This document shows positions 1 to 8,933 of a stretch of 61,535 nt of DNA, in pieces. The DNA is from Aquabacterium sp. Its GTDB lineage: Bacteria > Pseudomonadota > Gammaproteobacteria > Burkholderiales > Burkholderiaceae_C. Position 1 is the stretch's first letter. The number at the start of each line of letters is the position of its first letter. A model generated the notes under the pieces. It was not told where the DNA came from and made no database searches. It was given only the letters and a program-made list of their open reading frames with translations. A program made the position numbers and the translations under genes. The stretch is taken from NCBI RefSeq assembly GCF_016234775.1, contig NZ_JACRAH010000046.1:1-61535 (forward strand), given 5' to 3'.

Positions 1-1669
1 CCACGGGGCGGTCGATGTCCCCCTCCACGAAGGCGATGACCACTTCCTGGCCCAGGCGAGGTGTGAACACGCCACCCCAGTTGGCGCCGGCCCAATCTTG
101 CGCCACACGCACCCAGGTGCCGGAAGCATCCGACGCGGGGGCGTTGCATCCTGCTGTGTGATCCAGCCTGTGGCTGCTGCCTGCGCCGCGTTGCCAGTGG
201 AACTGCACCTTGATGCGGCCGTCGCGGTCGGTGTGGATGGGGCCATCCAGGCCCACGACCAGCGCGGTTTGCGTGCCCCACACGGTAGGTTTGGGGTGGA
301 GCAGGGCGCCCTTGTCGTCCGTCAGCGCAGGGCGTACGGGAATGGCAGCGCGCTGGGCGTCGAAGCGGGCTTCGTACAGGGGCTCGGCGCTGGCATTGCC
401 TGCTGTTCGGCCTTGGCCCGGCGCATGTTCGCCCCCGAGCAAATGACCGGCATCGCCCAGCAGATGCTGCAGGCCGGCCTTGGCGTCGGCGCTCATGTTG
501 TTGCGGGCGCGGTGCACCACGTTGAGCACGACGAACTGGCTGGCGTCGCCACCCAGGTTCAGCATGTCGAGATCGTGTTCACTGTGATCGGCCAGCGTGA
601 AGGTCGTGGCCGGCGCCAGGGTGCGCACGGTGGCGCGCCCTTCAAACTGTTTGCGGCGGGCTTCGAGCGATTGCAGATACACGGTGGCCAGGCGCTGTGC
701 TTCTTCAGGCGTCTCGAACGCGTAGGCGCCAGGTTGGTCGGCATGGACCAGCGGCATGGGCTGGTCGTGCCCGGCATCGACATCCGCGCTGCCGCTGTGG
801 TTGCTCACAGAGCGGTAATCGAAGCTGGCGGTATGCAGGCTGCTGGTGCCTACGCGGCGGATGCCATGCCAGCGGGTGATGCTGTCTTCCTTCATCACCG
901 CGCCTGGCTGGGTGAAGCGGATGCGGCTTTGCTCGTTGGCAGTGAAGGCGCCGTTGTGATCGGCGATCACCAGGGTGTGGCTGCCCAAGGTGACCGTATC
1001 GGCGGCATCCCCCGTGTGCTCGAACCAGCAGAACAGGCCGTTGGCGGCCCACAGACGTTGCAGGAAGTCGAAATCCGTCTCGGCGCGCTGGCTCAGGGTG
1101 CTGAGCTTGGGGTAGACGGCCGCATCCTTCAGGTCCCAGCGCCATGTGGGCTGCAGGGTGCCTTGGGCAGCGTAGTCGGCAAAGATGCGCTCCGTGATGT
1201 CGATGACGGATTGATCCTGAAAGATCCAGGCATCGGTCCGGTGGCGCAGGAAATCCAGCCAGGCGCCGATCTGCAGGCGGTAGCGGGCATAACCGCCATC
1301 GGAGCCCAGCAGCTCGAAGGCCAGCACATGGCCATGGAAGGGGCGCAACTGCGTGGTGCTGTGGGCCGTGAGCAATTCCAGCAGCACGGGTTGCCCGATG
1401 AGGTCGGTGGGCTGAAGGTCGGCCCTGGTGCTCAGGGCCAGCAGGTCGATAGAAAAAGCGGCTTGCGTTTGACGTGGGCCGATGCCCTCGGTGATCTGAG
1501 CGCGTTCGGCCAGCAGCACATCGCCACCCAGGGGCGTGTGCAGGCGCAACAGGCGGGTGTGCTGATTCGGCCCAAAGCTGAGCAGATCGCCCAGCAGGCT
1601 GTCCGCGAGCGCGTGCGCGGCACCGGCCAATGCCGATTGGATGCCGGAGAGGTCGATCATGCTTGCCAT
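1..1669 (-). CDS. vgrG: Type VI secretion tip protein VgrG (3'-partial)
   Basis: VgrG trimers cap the Hcp tube of the type VI secretion system and pierce target cells or carry effectors. The frame is open from the start to the left window edge. The N-terminus reads as the phage gp27-like VgrG module (HTPLGGDVLLAERAQ; later DFDFLQRLWAANGLFCWFEH) and the last visible residues are the gp5-like OB fold (GGVFTPRLGQEVVIAFVEGD), so the C-terminal needle and any effector extension lie outside. Two in-frame ATGs are possible, 1669 and 1660, neither with a strong ribosome site. A TATAAA-like element lies just upstream. No other T6SS gene is visible here, so it may be an orphan vgrG island. Family assignment is firm; the exact start is not. 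Confidence 0.93.
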   Translation of the reverse strand, partial: MASMIDLSGIQSALAGAAHALADSLLGDLLSFGPNQHTRLLRLHTPLGGDVLLAERAQITEGIGPRQTQAAFSIDLLALSTRADLQPTDLIGQPVLLELLTAHSTTQLRPFHGHVLAFELLGSDGGYARYRLQIGAWLDFLRHRTDAWIFQDQSVIDITERIFADYAAQGTLQPTWRWDLKDAAVYPKLSTLSQRAETDFDFLQRLWAANGLFCWFEHTGDAADTVTLGSHTLVIADHNGAFTANEQSRIRFTQPGAVMKEDSITRWHGIRRVGTSSLHTASFDYRSVSNHSGSADVDAGHDQPMPLVHADQPGAYAFETPEEAQRLATVYLQSLEARRKQFEGRATVRTLAPATTFTLADHSEHDLDMLNLGGDASQFVVLNVVHRARNNMSADAKAGLQHLLGDAGHLLGGEHAPGQGRTAGNASAEPLYEARFDAQRAAIPVRPALTDDKGALLHPKPTVWGTQTALVVGLDGPIHTDRDGRIKVQFHWQRGAGSSHRLDHTAGCNAPASDASGTWVRVAQDWAGANWGGVFTPRLGQEVVIAFVEGDIDRPV

Positions 1670-1894
1670 CCCAGAATTTTCTTTATAGGGCGCGTGGCAT
1701 GGAGAGACACGTCACCCGAGGCTGGGAAGTTATCGCAAAAGACTCTGGCCGGATGCCCCTCACCCCCGCATGGGGGCCTGCATTCTGGCATCAATGTGAA
1801 AGCAAATGTTAGGGGCTGCAAGTACTTGTCGCCGGCCCGATTTCACGGCTTTGACAACACCGCGCGTCGCCCCCCGTTGACAGTTGTAACGGCT

Positions 1895-1911
1895 TTGGCA
1901 CACTGTTTGCA
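1895..1911 (+). promoter_or_regulatory. Candidate sigma-54 (-24/-12) promoter of the polyamine operon
   Basis: The sequence TTGGCACACTGTTTGCA carries GG and GC dinucleotides separated by exactly 10 bases and matches the RpoN consensus TGGCAC-N5-TTGCW closely. By the usual geometry the transcript would start near 1922, two bases before the ATG at 1924, giving an almost leaderless mRNA. The rest of 1670-1894 holds two TTGACA hexamers (one at 1877-1882) without good -10 partners and a small C5/G5 hairpin at 1763-1776. RpoN control would fit nitrogen acquisition from polyamines. This is a motif match only. Confidence 0.55.
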
Positions 1912-1923
1912 GCGAGTGGCATC

Positions 1924-2790
1924 ATGAGTGCAAACCAGATTCACCCGCCCCTTGTGCTGGTGCCCGCGTGTCAGCGCATCCTCGGGCGTCATCCCTTCCA
2001 TGTCGCGGGCAAAAAGTACATCGATGCGGTGCGCATGGCGGGTTGTGTACCCTTGGTGGTGCCCGCCGCACAAGCCGATGAGTTGCCAGCCTTGCTGGAT
2101 CTCGCCAGCGGCATCTTGCTGACCGGCTCGCCCTCCAACGTGCACCCTAGTCATTTTGGCGAGGACGTGCTCGACGAATCCCTGCCCCTTGATCCCGAAC
2201 GTGACGCCTGGACCTTGCCCATGATCCGGCTGGCGCTTCAGCGTGGCATGCCCTTGCTGGGCATCTGCCGGGGCTTCCAGGAGGTCAATGTGGCGCTGGG
2301 TGGCTCCCTGTATCAGGCGGTGCATGACGAGTCGGGGCTGATGGACCATCGAGGCGATGGCACCAAACCGGTCGACGAGGAGTACGGCCTGGCCCATCCG
2401 GTCAAGCTGATCCACGGCGGTTTGCTTGACAAGGCCTTGCAGGGCCTGGCCGAGCCCGTCATCCTGGGCGGTGAATTCATGGTCAACAGCCTGCATGGGC
2501 AGGGCGTCAAGCGCCTGGCCGACGGTGCGCGCATCGAGGCCCTGGCGCCTGATGGCGTGGTCGAAGCGTTTTCCTGGCACCCCTTGCCCGACGACACCGA
2601 ATCGGTGCGTGGCGGCTTCAATCTGTGCCTGCAATGGCACCCCGAGTGGCAGGCCGCGGGCAATCCGGTCTCCCAACGCATCTTCAAGGCTTTCGGATCA
2701 GCCTGTGCGGCTTACCAGTCTGCGCGCTTGTCGCCCTCGGGCGCCGCGTCAGATCATGTCGAGCGCGTGCAGCATCCCGAGAGACGGTAG
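1924..2790 (+). CDS. puuD: Gamma-glutamyl-GABA hydrolase, class I amidotransferase-like (peptidase C26)
   Basis: This cytoplasmic hydrolase releases GABA (or aminovalerate) from its gamma-glutamyl conjugate in the glutamylated polyamine pathway. The 288-residue protein has the nucleophile motif GICRG (Cys115), the SLHGQG motif and a C-terminal WHPEW with His239 and Glu241, giving an intact Cys-His-Glu triad. Length and motifs match PuuD/SpuA. It opens a same-strand block with a glutamine synthetase-like ligase, an aminotransferase and a polyamine importer. The ATG at 1924 has no clear Shine-Dalgarno; GTG 1954 is an in-frame alternative but would cut into the first beta strand. The sigma-54-like element directly upstream suggests nitrogen control. 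Confidence 0.9.
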   Translation: MSANQIHPPLVLVPACQRILGRHPFHVAGKKYIDAVRMAGCVPLVVPAAQADELPALLDLASGILLTGSPSNVHPSHFGEDVLDESLPLDPERDAWTLPMIRLALQRGMPLLGICRGFQEVNVALGGSLYQAVHDESGLMDHRGDGTKPVDEEYGLAHPVKLIHGGLLDKALQGLAEPVILGGEFMVNSLHGQGVKRLADGARIEALAPDGVVEAFSWHPLPDDTESVRGGFNLCLQWHPEWQAAGNPVSQRIFKAFGSACAAYQSARLSPSGAASDHVERVQHPERR

Positions 2791-2825
2791 TTCAACCCAG
2801 TCCCACACAGAACTTAGGTGATGAC

Positions 2826-4193
2826 ATGCAAAGCAAGTTACCCGGCAGCTTCAGCGAACTGGAGCAATGGCTCAACGAGCGGCGTGTCACCGAGATCGAA
2901 TGTCTTGTTCCTGACCTGACCGGTGTGGCGCGCGGCAAGATCCTGCCGCGCGAGAAGTTCACCGAAGACCGCGGCATGCGCCTGCCCGAAGGCATCGTGG
3001 CGATCGGGGTGACGGGCGAGTTTCCGGCCAGCGGCCCGTATTACGACGTGATCACGCCCACCGATCGGGACATGCACCTGCAGCCCGACCCGGCCACCGT
3101 GCGCATCGTGCCCTGGGCCACGGACCCGACGGCGCAGGTCATCCACGATTGTTATGACCGCGAAGGCAAGCTGATCCCGTATGCGCCGCGCTCGGTGCTC
3201 AAGCGGGTCTGCCAGTTGTATGACGACCAGGGTTGGTCGCCCGTGGTGGCGCCCGAGCTGGAGTTCTACCTGATCGAACGCAGCGTGGACCCCAACATGC
3301 CGCTCAAGCCGCCGAAGGGCCGCAGTGGCCGCGCCGAGACCTCGCGTCAGGCTTATTCGATCGACGCCGTCAATGAGTTCGACCCGCTGTTCGAGGACAT
3401 TTACGACTACTGCGAGAAGATGGAGCTCAACGTGGACACCCTGATCCACGAAGTGGGCGCGGGGCAGATGGAGATCAACTTCTTCCACGACCACCCGCTG
3501 GGCCTGGCCGATGAGGTGTTCTTCTTCAAGCGCACGATCCGTGAAGCGGCGCTGCGCCACGAGATGTACGCCACCTTCATGGCCAAGCCCATGGCCAACG
3601 AGCCCGGCAGCGCCATGCACATCCACCAAAGCGTGGTGGACAAGGCCACGGGGCAGAACATTTTCAGCAACCCGGATGGCAGCCCCTCCAAGGCCTTCTA
3701 CTGGTTCATTGGTGGCCTGCAGCGCTACATCCCCTCGGCCATGGCCTTGTTCGCGCCCTACGTGAACAGCTACCGCCGCCTGGTGCGCTCGAATGCCGCA
3801 CCCATCAACATCCAGTGGGGCACAGACAACCGCACGGTGGGCATCCGTTCACCTGTGGCCACGCCGGCTGCGCGCCGCATCGAAAACCGTGTGGTGGGCT
3901 CGGATGCCAACCCCTACGTGGCCATGGCCGCTACGCTGGCCTGCGGCTACCTGGGCATCACCAAACAGATCGAGCCTTCGCCTGAATGCCGGGGGGATGC
4001 CTATCTGGGCGATTACCAGTTGCCACGCAGCCTGGGCGAAGCCGTCAACCTGTTGCGTGACGAGGCCGATCTGGCCGAGGTGCTGGGGCAGGACTTCATC
4101 ACCGTGTATACCGAGATCAAGGAAGTCGAGCATGCCGAGTTCATGAAGGTGATCTCGCCTTGGGAGCGCGAGCACCTGCTGCTTCACGTGTGA
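2826..4193 (+). CDS. Glutamine synthetase family protein, probable gamma-glutamylpolyamine synthetase
   Basis: It probably ligates glutamate to putrescine or another polyamine using ATP, the entry step of the glutamylation pathway (PuuA/SpuB type). The 455-residue protein has the glutamine synthetase beta-grasp N-domain and catalytic domain, with metal and substrate motifs APELEFYL, GQMEINF and GSAMHIHQS. The open frame extends further upstream, but ATG 2826 has an AGGTGA ribosome site and aligns with the family start (MQSKLPGS). Only 35 bases separate it from puuD, so the two are likely cotranscribed. It lacks the housekeeping GlnA context and length, and the neighbours point to polyamine substrates. 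Exact substrate is inferred. Confidence 0.9.
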   Translation: MQSKLPGSFSELEQWLNERRVTEIECLVPDLTGVARGKILPREKFTEDRGMRLPEGIVAIGVTGEFPASGPYYDVITPTDRDMHLQPDPATVRIVPWATDPTAQVIHDCYDREGKLIPYAPRSVLKRVCQLYDDQGWSPVVAPELEFYLIERSVDPNMPLKPPKGRSGRAETSRQAYSIDAVNEFDPLFEDIYDYCEKMELNVDTLIHEVGAGQMEINFFHDHPLGLADEVFFFKRTIREAALRHEMYATFMAKPMANEPGSAMHIHQSVVDKATGQNIFSNPDGSPSKAFYWFIGGLQRYIPSAMALFAPYVNSYRRLVRSNAAPINIQWGTDNRTVGIRSPVATPAARRIENRVVGSDANPYVAMAATLACGYLGITKQIEPSPECRGDAYLGDYQLPRSLGEAVNLLRDEADLAEVLGQDFITVYTEIKEVEHAEFMKVISPWEREHLLLHV

Positions 4194-4242
4194 TCCTGCC
4201 CCTGACCAAGATACCGACATAACGATAAGAAGGACCCCCACC

Positions 4243-5643
4243 ATGAGCCCCACTTTCGAACACAGCACGGCCGAATGGCAGGCGCTGGACGCCGCCCACT
4301 TCCTGCACCCCTTCACCGACTTCAAGGCACTGGCGGCCAAGGGCACCCGCGTCATCACCAAGGCGGACAACATCTACCTGTGGGACAGCGAGGGGCACAA
4401 GCTGTTCGACGCCATGAGCGGCCTGTGGTGCGTGAACGTGGGTTACGGCCAGAAGGCCTTGATCGATGCGGCCACCGATCAGCTCACGACCCTGCCGTTC
4501 TACAACTCCTTCTTTCAGACCACGACCATGCCGGCCATCGCGCTGGCGCACAAGCTGTCGCAACTCAGCCCGCCTGGGTTCGAGCATGTGTTCTTCAGCG
4601 GCTCGGGCTCGGAGGGCAACGACACCATCGTGCGTCTGGTTCGCCGCTATTGGGATCTGCTGGGGCAACCGGGCCGTCACACCATCATCAGCCGCTTCAA
4701 TGCCTATCACGGCTCGACCGTGGCGGGCGCCTCGCTGGGTGGCATGACGGACATGCACGCCCAAGGTGGCCTGCCCATCCCCGGCATCGTCCACATCGAC
4801 CAGCCTTACTACGTGCAACACGGCCAGCCCGGCGAAAGCAAGGACGACTTCGGCAAGCGCGCCGCCTCCTGGCTGGAGGCCAAGATCCTGGAGGTGGGCG
4901 CTGACAAGATCGCCGCCTTCATTGGCGAACCGGTGCAGGGCGCGGGTGGCGTCATCATTCCGCCCGAGACCTACTGGCCCGAGATCCAGCGCATCTGCGA
5001 TCAATACGGCATCCTGCTGGTGTCCGACGAGGTGATTTGCGGTTTCGGGCGCACGGGCCACTGGTTTGGTTGCGAGCGCTTTGGCTACAAGCCTGACCTG
5101 ATCACCTTTGCCAAGGGCGTGACCTCGGGCTACATCCCGCTGGGCGGGGTGATGGTGGGCGAGCGCGTGGCCAAGGTGCTGATCGAGCAGGGTGGGGAGT
5201 TTGCCCACGGCTATACCTACAGCGGGCACCCGGTGGCCTGTGCGGTGGCCCTGGCCAATCTGCAACTGATCGAAGAGCAGGGCCTGGTGCAGCGCGTGCA
5301 CGATGACACCGGCCCGTATCTTGCGTCGCAATTTGCAGCGCTGGCGGCGCACCCCCTGGTGGGCGAGGCGGAAACCTGTGGCCTGATGGGCGCGATCCGG
5401 CTGGTGCGGCGCAAAGCGCAGGGTGATCAGCCTGCAGAAGCGTTCACGTCGGATAAATCGGTGGGCATGGTCTGCCGGGGGCATTGCTTCGGCAACGGGC
5501 TGATCATGCGGGCCGTGGGCGATCGAATGATCATCGCGCCGCCCCTGGTGATGACGCGCGCCCAGGTGGACGAGCTGATGGCCTTGATCCGGCATTGCCT
5601 GGACCTGACCTGGGCTGATTTGCAACAAAGGGGCTGGGTTTGA
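4243..5643 (+). CDS. spuC: Class III aminotransferase, putrescine/polyamine:pyruvate type
   Basis: A PLP-dependent transaminase that likely converts putrescine (or a related diamine) and pyruvate to the aminoaldehyde and alanine. The 466-residue protein shows the class III fold with FSGSGSEGNDT for phosphate binding, the SDEV motif (Asp262) and the Schiff-base lysine in ITFAKGVTSGY (Lys291). It follows the ligase by 49 bases, with an AAGGA ribosome site before the ATG. The order amidotransferase, ligase, aminotransferase, binding protein, ATPase, permeases is that of Pseudomonas spuABCDEFGH. Related omega-transaminases have broad substrate ranges, so the putrescine assignment rests on context. 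Confidence 0.9.
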   Translation: MSPTFEHSTAEWQALDAAHFLHPFTDFKALAAKGTRVITKADNIYLWDSEGHKLFDAMSGLWCVNVGYGQKALIDAATDQLTTLPFYNSFFQTTTMPAIALAHKLSQLSPPGFEHVFFSGSGSEGNDTIVRLVRRYWDLLGQPGRHTIISRFNAYHGSTVAGASLGGMTDMHAQGGLPIPGIVHIDQPYYVQHGQPGESKDDFGKRAASWLEAKILEVGADKIAAFIGEPVQGAGGVIIPPETYWPEIQRICDQYGILLVSDEVICGFGRTGHWFGCERFGYKPDLITFAKGVTSGYIPLGGVMVGERVAKVLIEQGGEFAHGYTYSGHPVACAVALANLQLIEEQGLVQRVHDDTGPYLASQFAALAAHPLVGEAETCGLMGAIRLVRRKAQGDQPAEAFTSDKSVGMVCRGHCFGNGLIMRAVGDRMIIAPPLVMTRAQVDELMALIRHCLDLTWADLQQRGWV

Positions 5644-5700
5644 CACACAAGCCCGCCCGGATGGATTGACAATACGAACGACTTCAAGGAGCTGGACACC

Positions 5701-6825
5701 ATGACCGCAAGGATGACTGTGAAGACCTTTTTGAAACCCCTGTGCGCTGCCACGCTGCTGGCGCTGACGGCTTTGGGCAGCGCCCATGCCGAAGAAGAAA
5801 AGGTGCTCAACGTCTACAACTGGTCCAACTACATTGCACCAGACACGGTGGCCAACTTCGAGAAGGAGTACGGCATCAAGGTGCGCTATGACGTGTTCGA
5901 CTCCAACGAGATCGTGCACGCCAAGCTGGTAGCCGGTAAAACGGGTTACGACATCATCGTGCCTTCGTCCTACTGGGCCAAGATGCAGGCCGACGGCGGT
6001 TTGCTGCAGAAGGTGGACAAATCCAAGCTGCCCAATCTGAAGAACATCGACCCGGGCATCATGGCTCAACTGGCGCGCCTCGATCCGGGCAACCAGTTCA
6101 TGGTCAACTGGATGTGGGGCTACACCACGGTCGGCATCAACGTGGACAAGGTCAAGGCGGCCCTGGGTGGCCTGCCCATGCCGGACAACGCCTGGGATCT
6201 GGTCTTCAAGCCCGAGTACATCAGCAAGCTCAAGTCTTGCGGCGTGTCCTTCCTGGATTCCGCGACAGAAGTGGTGCCTGCCACCCTGCATTACCTGGGG
6301 CGCCCCGCCTACAGCAAGAACATCGCCGACTACCAGGCTGTGCCACCTGTGCTCAAGGCCATTCGCCCTTACGTGACGCTGTTCAGCTCCACCGGCTACA
6401 TCAACGATCTGGCCAATGGCTCGATCTGCGCAGCCTTTGGCTACTCGGGCGACATCAACATCGCCAAGAACCGGGCGATCGAAGGCAAGACGGGCCAGAA
6501 CATCAAGACCCTGACGCCCAAGACGGGCGGCGTGATCTTCATGGACACCATGGTGATCCCGGCCGATGCGCCTCACCCCGAGAATGCGCACCTGTGGATG
6601 AACTACATCATGCGCCCCGAGGTGCATGCTGCGCTGACCAACAAGGTGTTCTACGCCAACCCCAATCTGGCCGCGCGCAAGTTCGTCAAGCCTGAAATCG
6701 CCAATGACCCGGCGGTGTTCCCGCCCGAGGCCGAGATGAAGAAGATGGCTCAGCCTGAGGCGCTCAACAACGACATCCGTCGCCAGATGACGCGCATCTA
6801 CACCTCGTTCAAGACCGGCCTGTAA
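5701..6825 (+). CDS. potF: Periplasmic putrescine/polyamine-binding protein PotF
   Basis: The solute-binding component of a polyamine ABC importer. The 374-residue precursor has a signal peptide (hydrophobic LCAATLLALTALGSAHA followed by AEEE) and begins its mature part with LNVYNWSNYI, the hallmark of PotD/PotF proteins. The ATG at 5701 sits about 9 bases after AAGGAG; ATG 5713 is a weaker option. It lies 57 bases after the aminotransferase and 34 before the ATPase gene. Pseudomonas spu clusters carry two binding proteins, SpuD and SpuE; here there is only one, so specificity for putrescine versus spermidine cannot be read from context. Confidence 0.93.
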   Translation: MTARMTVKTFLKPLCAATLLALTALGSAHAEEEKVLNVYNWSNYIAPDTVANFEKEYGIKVRYDVFDSNEIVHAKLVAGKTGYDIIVPSSYWAKMQADGGLLQKVDKSKLPNLKNIDPGIMAQLARLDPGNQFMVNWMWGYTTVGINVDKVKAALGGLPMPDNAWDLVFKPEYISKLKSCGVSFLDSATEVVPATLHYLGRPAYSKNIADYQAVPPVLKAIRPYVTLFSSTGYINDLANGSICAAFGYSGDINIAKNRAIEGKTGQNIKTLTPKTGGVIFMDTMVIPADAPHPENAHLWMNYIMRPEVHAALTNKVFYANPNLAARKFVKPEIANDPAVFPPEAEMKKMAQPEALNNDIRRQMTRIYTSFKTGL

Positions 6826-6859
6826 GCCACCACGGCCAGCAAACGGAGGGCGAACAGGC

Positions 6860-7996
6860 ATGAGCGGTAGCGACCAGGCTGAAGCCTTCCTGCGCATCGA
6901 CAAACTGATCAAGGATTTCGCTGGTCAGGATGGCAGCGTGTTCCGCGCGGTCGATGGCATTTCGCTGGACATCCACCAGGGCGAGATCTTTGCCTTGCTC
7001 GGGCCTTCGGGTTGTGGCAAGACCTCGCTGTTGCGCATGCTGGGCGGTTTTGATCTGCCCACATCTGGTCGCATCATGCTGGGTGGGCAGGACCAGTCCC
7101 AACTGGCGCCGTATCAACGGCCCATCAACATGATGTTCCAGTCGTACGCGCTGTTCCCGCACCTCAGTGTGTGGGACAACATCGCGTTCGGGCTGCGCCG
7201 TGAAGGCCTGCCCAAGGATCAGGTGGCCTCACGCGTGGACGCCATGCTCAAGCTGGTGCAGCTGGGCAAGTTTGCGCGCCGCAAGCCGCATCAGTTGTCG
7301 GGCGGGCAGCAGCAGCGTGTGGCCCTGGCGCGCAGCCTGGCCAAGCAGCCCAAGCTGCTCCTGCTGGACGAGCCCCTTGGTGCGCTGGACAAGAAACTGC
7401 GTGAAGAAACCCAGATCGAGCTGGTCAACATCATCGAATCCGTGGGCGTGACCTGCGTGATGGTGACGCACGACCAGGAAGAAGCCATGGCCATGGCCAG
7501 CCGCATCGGCGTCATGAGCGAAGGTCGCATCCTGCAGGTGGGCACGCCACGCGAGATCTATGAAACGCCTGCCACCCGCTTCGTGGCGGACTTCATCGGC
7601 AATGTCAATCTGATGGACGGCACGCTGGAGGTGGACGAGGCCGCGCACGTGGAGATCACCTGCCCGGACGTGCGCCACTATGTGGGCCATGGCATCACCG
7701 GCCACACGGGCATGCCCGTCACCGTGGCTTTGCGGCCCGAGAAGATCCGCATCTCATGCAGGCCGCCTGCACAGGAAGACGACATGGCGCCCGCGCCCTT
7801 CAATCAGGTCAAGGGCCGGGTGAAGGACATGGTCTATTTCGGCAGTGACACGCTCTATCACCTGCAACTGCCCAGCGGGGCCATCCTCAAGGTCACGCAA
7901 AGCAACACCGAACGCCACCCCGATGACACCCTGAGCTGGGACGATGAAGCCTACGCCTGGTGGCTGCCCTCCGCCCATGTGGTGCTGACGCAATAA
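6860..7996 (+). CDS. potG: Polyamine ABC transporter ATP-binding protein PotG
   Basis: The cytoplasmic ATPase that powers polyamine uptake with the PotH and PotI permeases. The 378-residue protein has Walker A GPSGCGKTS, the signature LSGGQQQRVALARSL, Walker B LLLLDEPLGALD, the H-loop VTHDQEEA and a C-terminal TOBE domain, as usual for the PotA/PotG family. A GGAGG-type ribosome site lies upstream of the ATG. It follows potF by 34 bases and precedes potH by 13, so one transcript is likely. Confidence 0.95.
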   Translation: MSGSDQAEAFLRIDKLIKDFAGQDGSVFRAVDGISLDIHQGEIFALLGPSGCGKTSLLRMLGGFDLPTSGRIMLGGQDQSQLAPYQRPINMMFQSYALFPHLSVWDNIAFGLRREGLPKDQVASRVDAMLKLVQLGKFARRKPHQLSGGQQQRVALARSLAKQPKLLLLDEPLGALDKKLREETQIELVNIIESVGVTCVMVTHDQEEAMAMASRIGVMSEGRILQVGTPREIYETPATRFVADFIGNVNLMDGTLEVDEAAHVEITCPDVRHYVGHGITGHTGMPVTVALRPEKIRISCRPPAQEDDMAPAPFNQVKGRVKDMVYFGSDTLYHLQLPSGAILKVTQSNTERHPDDTLSWDDEAYAWWLPSAHVVLTQ

Positions 7997-8009
7997 GGCA
8001 AGGCGGGCA

Positions 8010-8933
8010 ATGGGCACCATCAGCAAGCCAAAACTGACCTGGTCCGGCCGCACCGTGATCGGTGTGCCTTACCTGTGGCTGCTGCTGTTTTTCATGCTGC
8101 CCTTTCTGATCGTGGTGAAGATCAGCGTGTCCGAGATGGAGACGGTGGCCTTCGAGGACCTGATCACCTGGACGGATGGCATCCTGCAGTTGCGCTTCAA
8201 GCTCGGCAACTACCTGTTCATCACGCAGGATGATCTTTACTTCAAGGCCTACCTGGCCAGCCTGAAGTACGCCGGCATCACGACTGCCTTGTGCCTGTTG
8301 ATCGGTTACCCCTTTGCCTACTTCATGGCGCGTGCAGCCAAGGCCGTTCAACCAGCCTTGTTGATGATGGTGATGCTGCCGTTCTGGACGTCCTTCCTGT
8401 TGCGCGTGTACGCCTGGAAGGGCCTGCTGACCGAAGGCGGCTGGGTGGCTTCGGCGCTGGATGCCTTGTACGTCGACCGCTTGCTGATGGCGCTGGATCT
8501 GATCCCCGGGCCAGGTCAGTACATGAACACCCCGTTCTCGCTGGTGCTGGGCATGGTCTACACCTATTTGCCTTTCATGATCCTGCCTCTGTACGCCAAC
8601 CTGTCCAAGATGGACATGCGCTTGCTGGAGGCCGCCTCCGATCTGGGCGCGACAGCCTGGGTGGCGTTCTGGAAGGTCACCGTGCCGCTGTCCCGCGCGG
8701 GCATCGTTGCGGGGTCCATGCTGGTCTTCATCCCTTGCGTGGGCGAGTTCGTGATCCCCGAGTTGCTGGGCGGGCCGCAGACCTTGATGATCGGCCGTGT
8801 GCTGTGGGATGAGTTCTTTGCCAACAACGACTGGCCGATGGCCTCCAGCGTGGCGGTCGTCATGATCCTCTTGATCCTGGTGCCGCTGGCGCTGTTCAAC
8901 AAGGCCCAGGCCGATCAGGAGGCGCACCGATGA
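8010..8933 (+). CDS. potH: Polyamine ABC transporter permease PotH
   Basis: An inner-membrane permease subunit of the putrescine importer. The 307-residue protein has about six membrane segments and the EAA loop (LEAASDLGATAWVAFWKVT) that docks on the ATPase. The N-terminal GVPYLWLLLFFMLPFLIV segment is typical of PotB/PotH. Its stop overlaps the start of potI by four bases (ATGA), implying translational coupling. Length and order fit PotH. Confidence 0.95.
   Translation: MGTISKPKLTWSGRTVIGVPYLWLLLFFMLPFLIVVKISVSEMETVAFEDLITWTDGILQLRFKLGNYLFITQDDLYFKAYLASLKYAGITTALCLLIGYPFAYFMARAAKAVQPALLMMVMLPFWTSFLLRVYAWKGLLTEGGWVASALDALYVDRLLMALDLIPGPGQYMNTPFSLVLGMVYTYLPFMILPLYANLSKMDMRLLEAASDLGATAWVAFWKVTVPLSRAGIVAGSMLVFIPCVGEFVIPELLGGPQTLMIGRVLWDEFFANNDWPMASSVAVVMILLILVPLALFNKAQADQEAHR

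Noticed and set aside
1763..1776. C5-GCAT-G5 hairpin upstream of puuD
   Set aside because: Too short to support a terminator or riboswitch; no T run.
98..1927. 609-codon plus-strand frame over the left edge
   Set aside because: The opposite strand encodes VgrG; the plus frame has no family features.
4141..6912. 923-codon open frame on the minus strand
   Set aside because: It lies antisense to the aminotransferase and potF genes, both with clear family motifs; it is a high-GC shadow.
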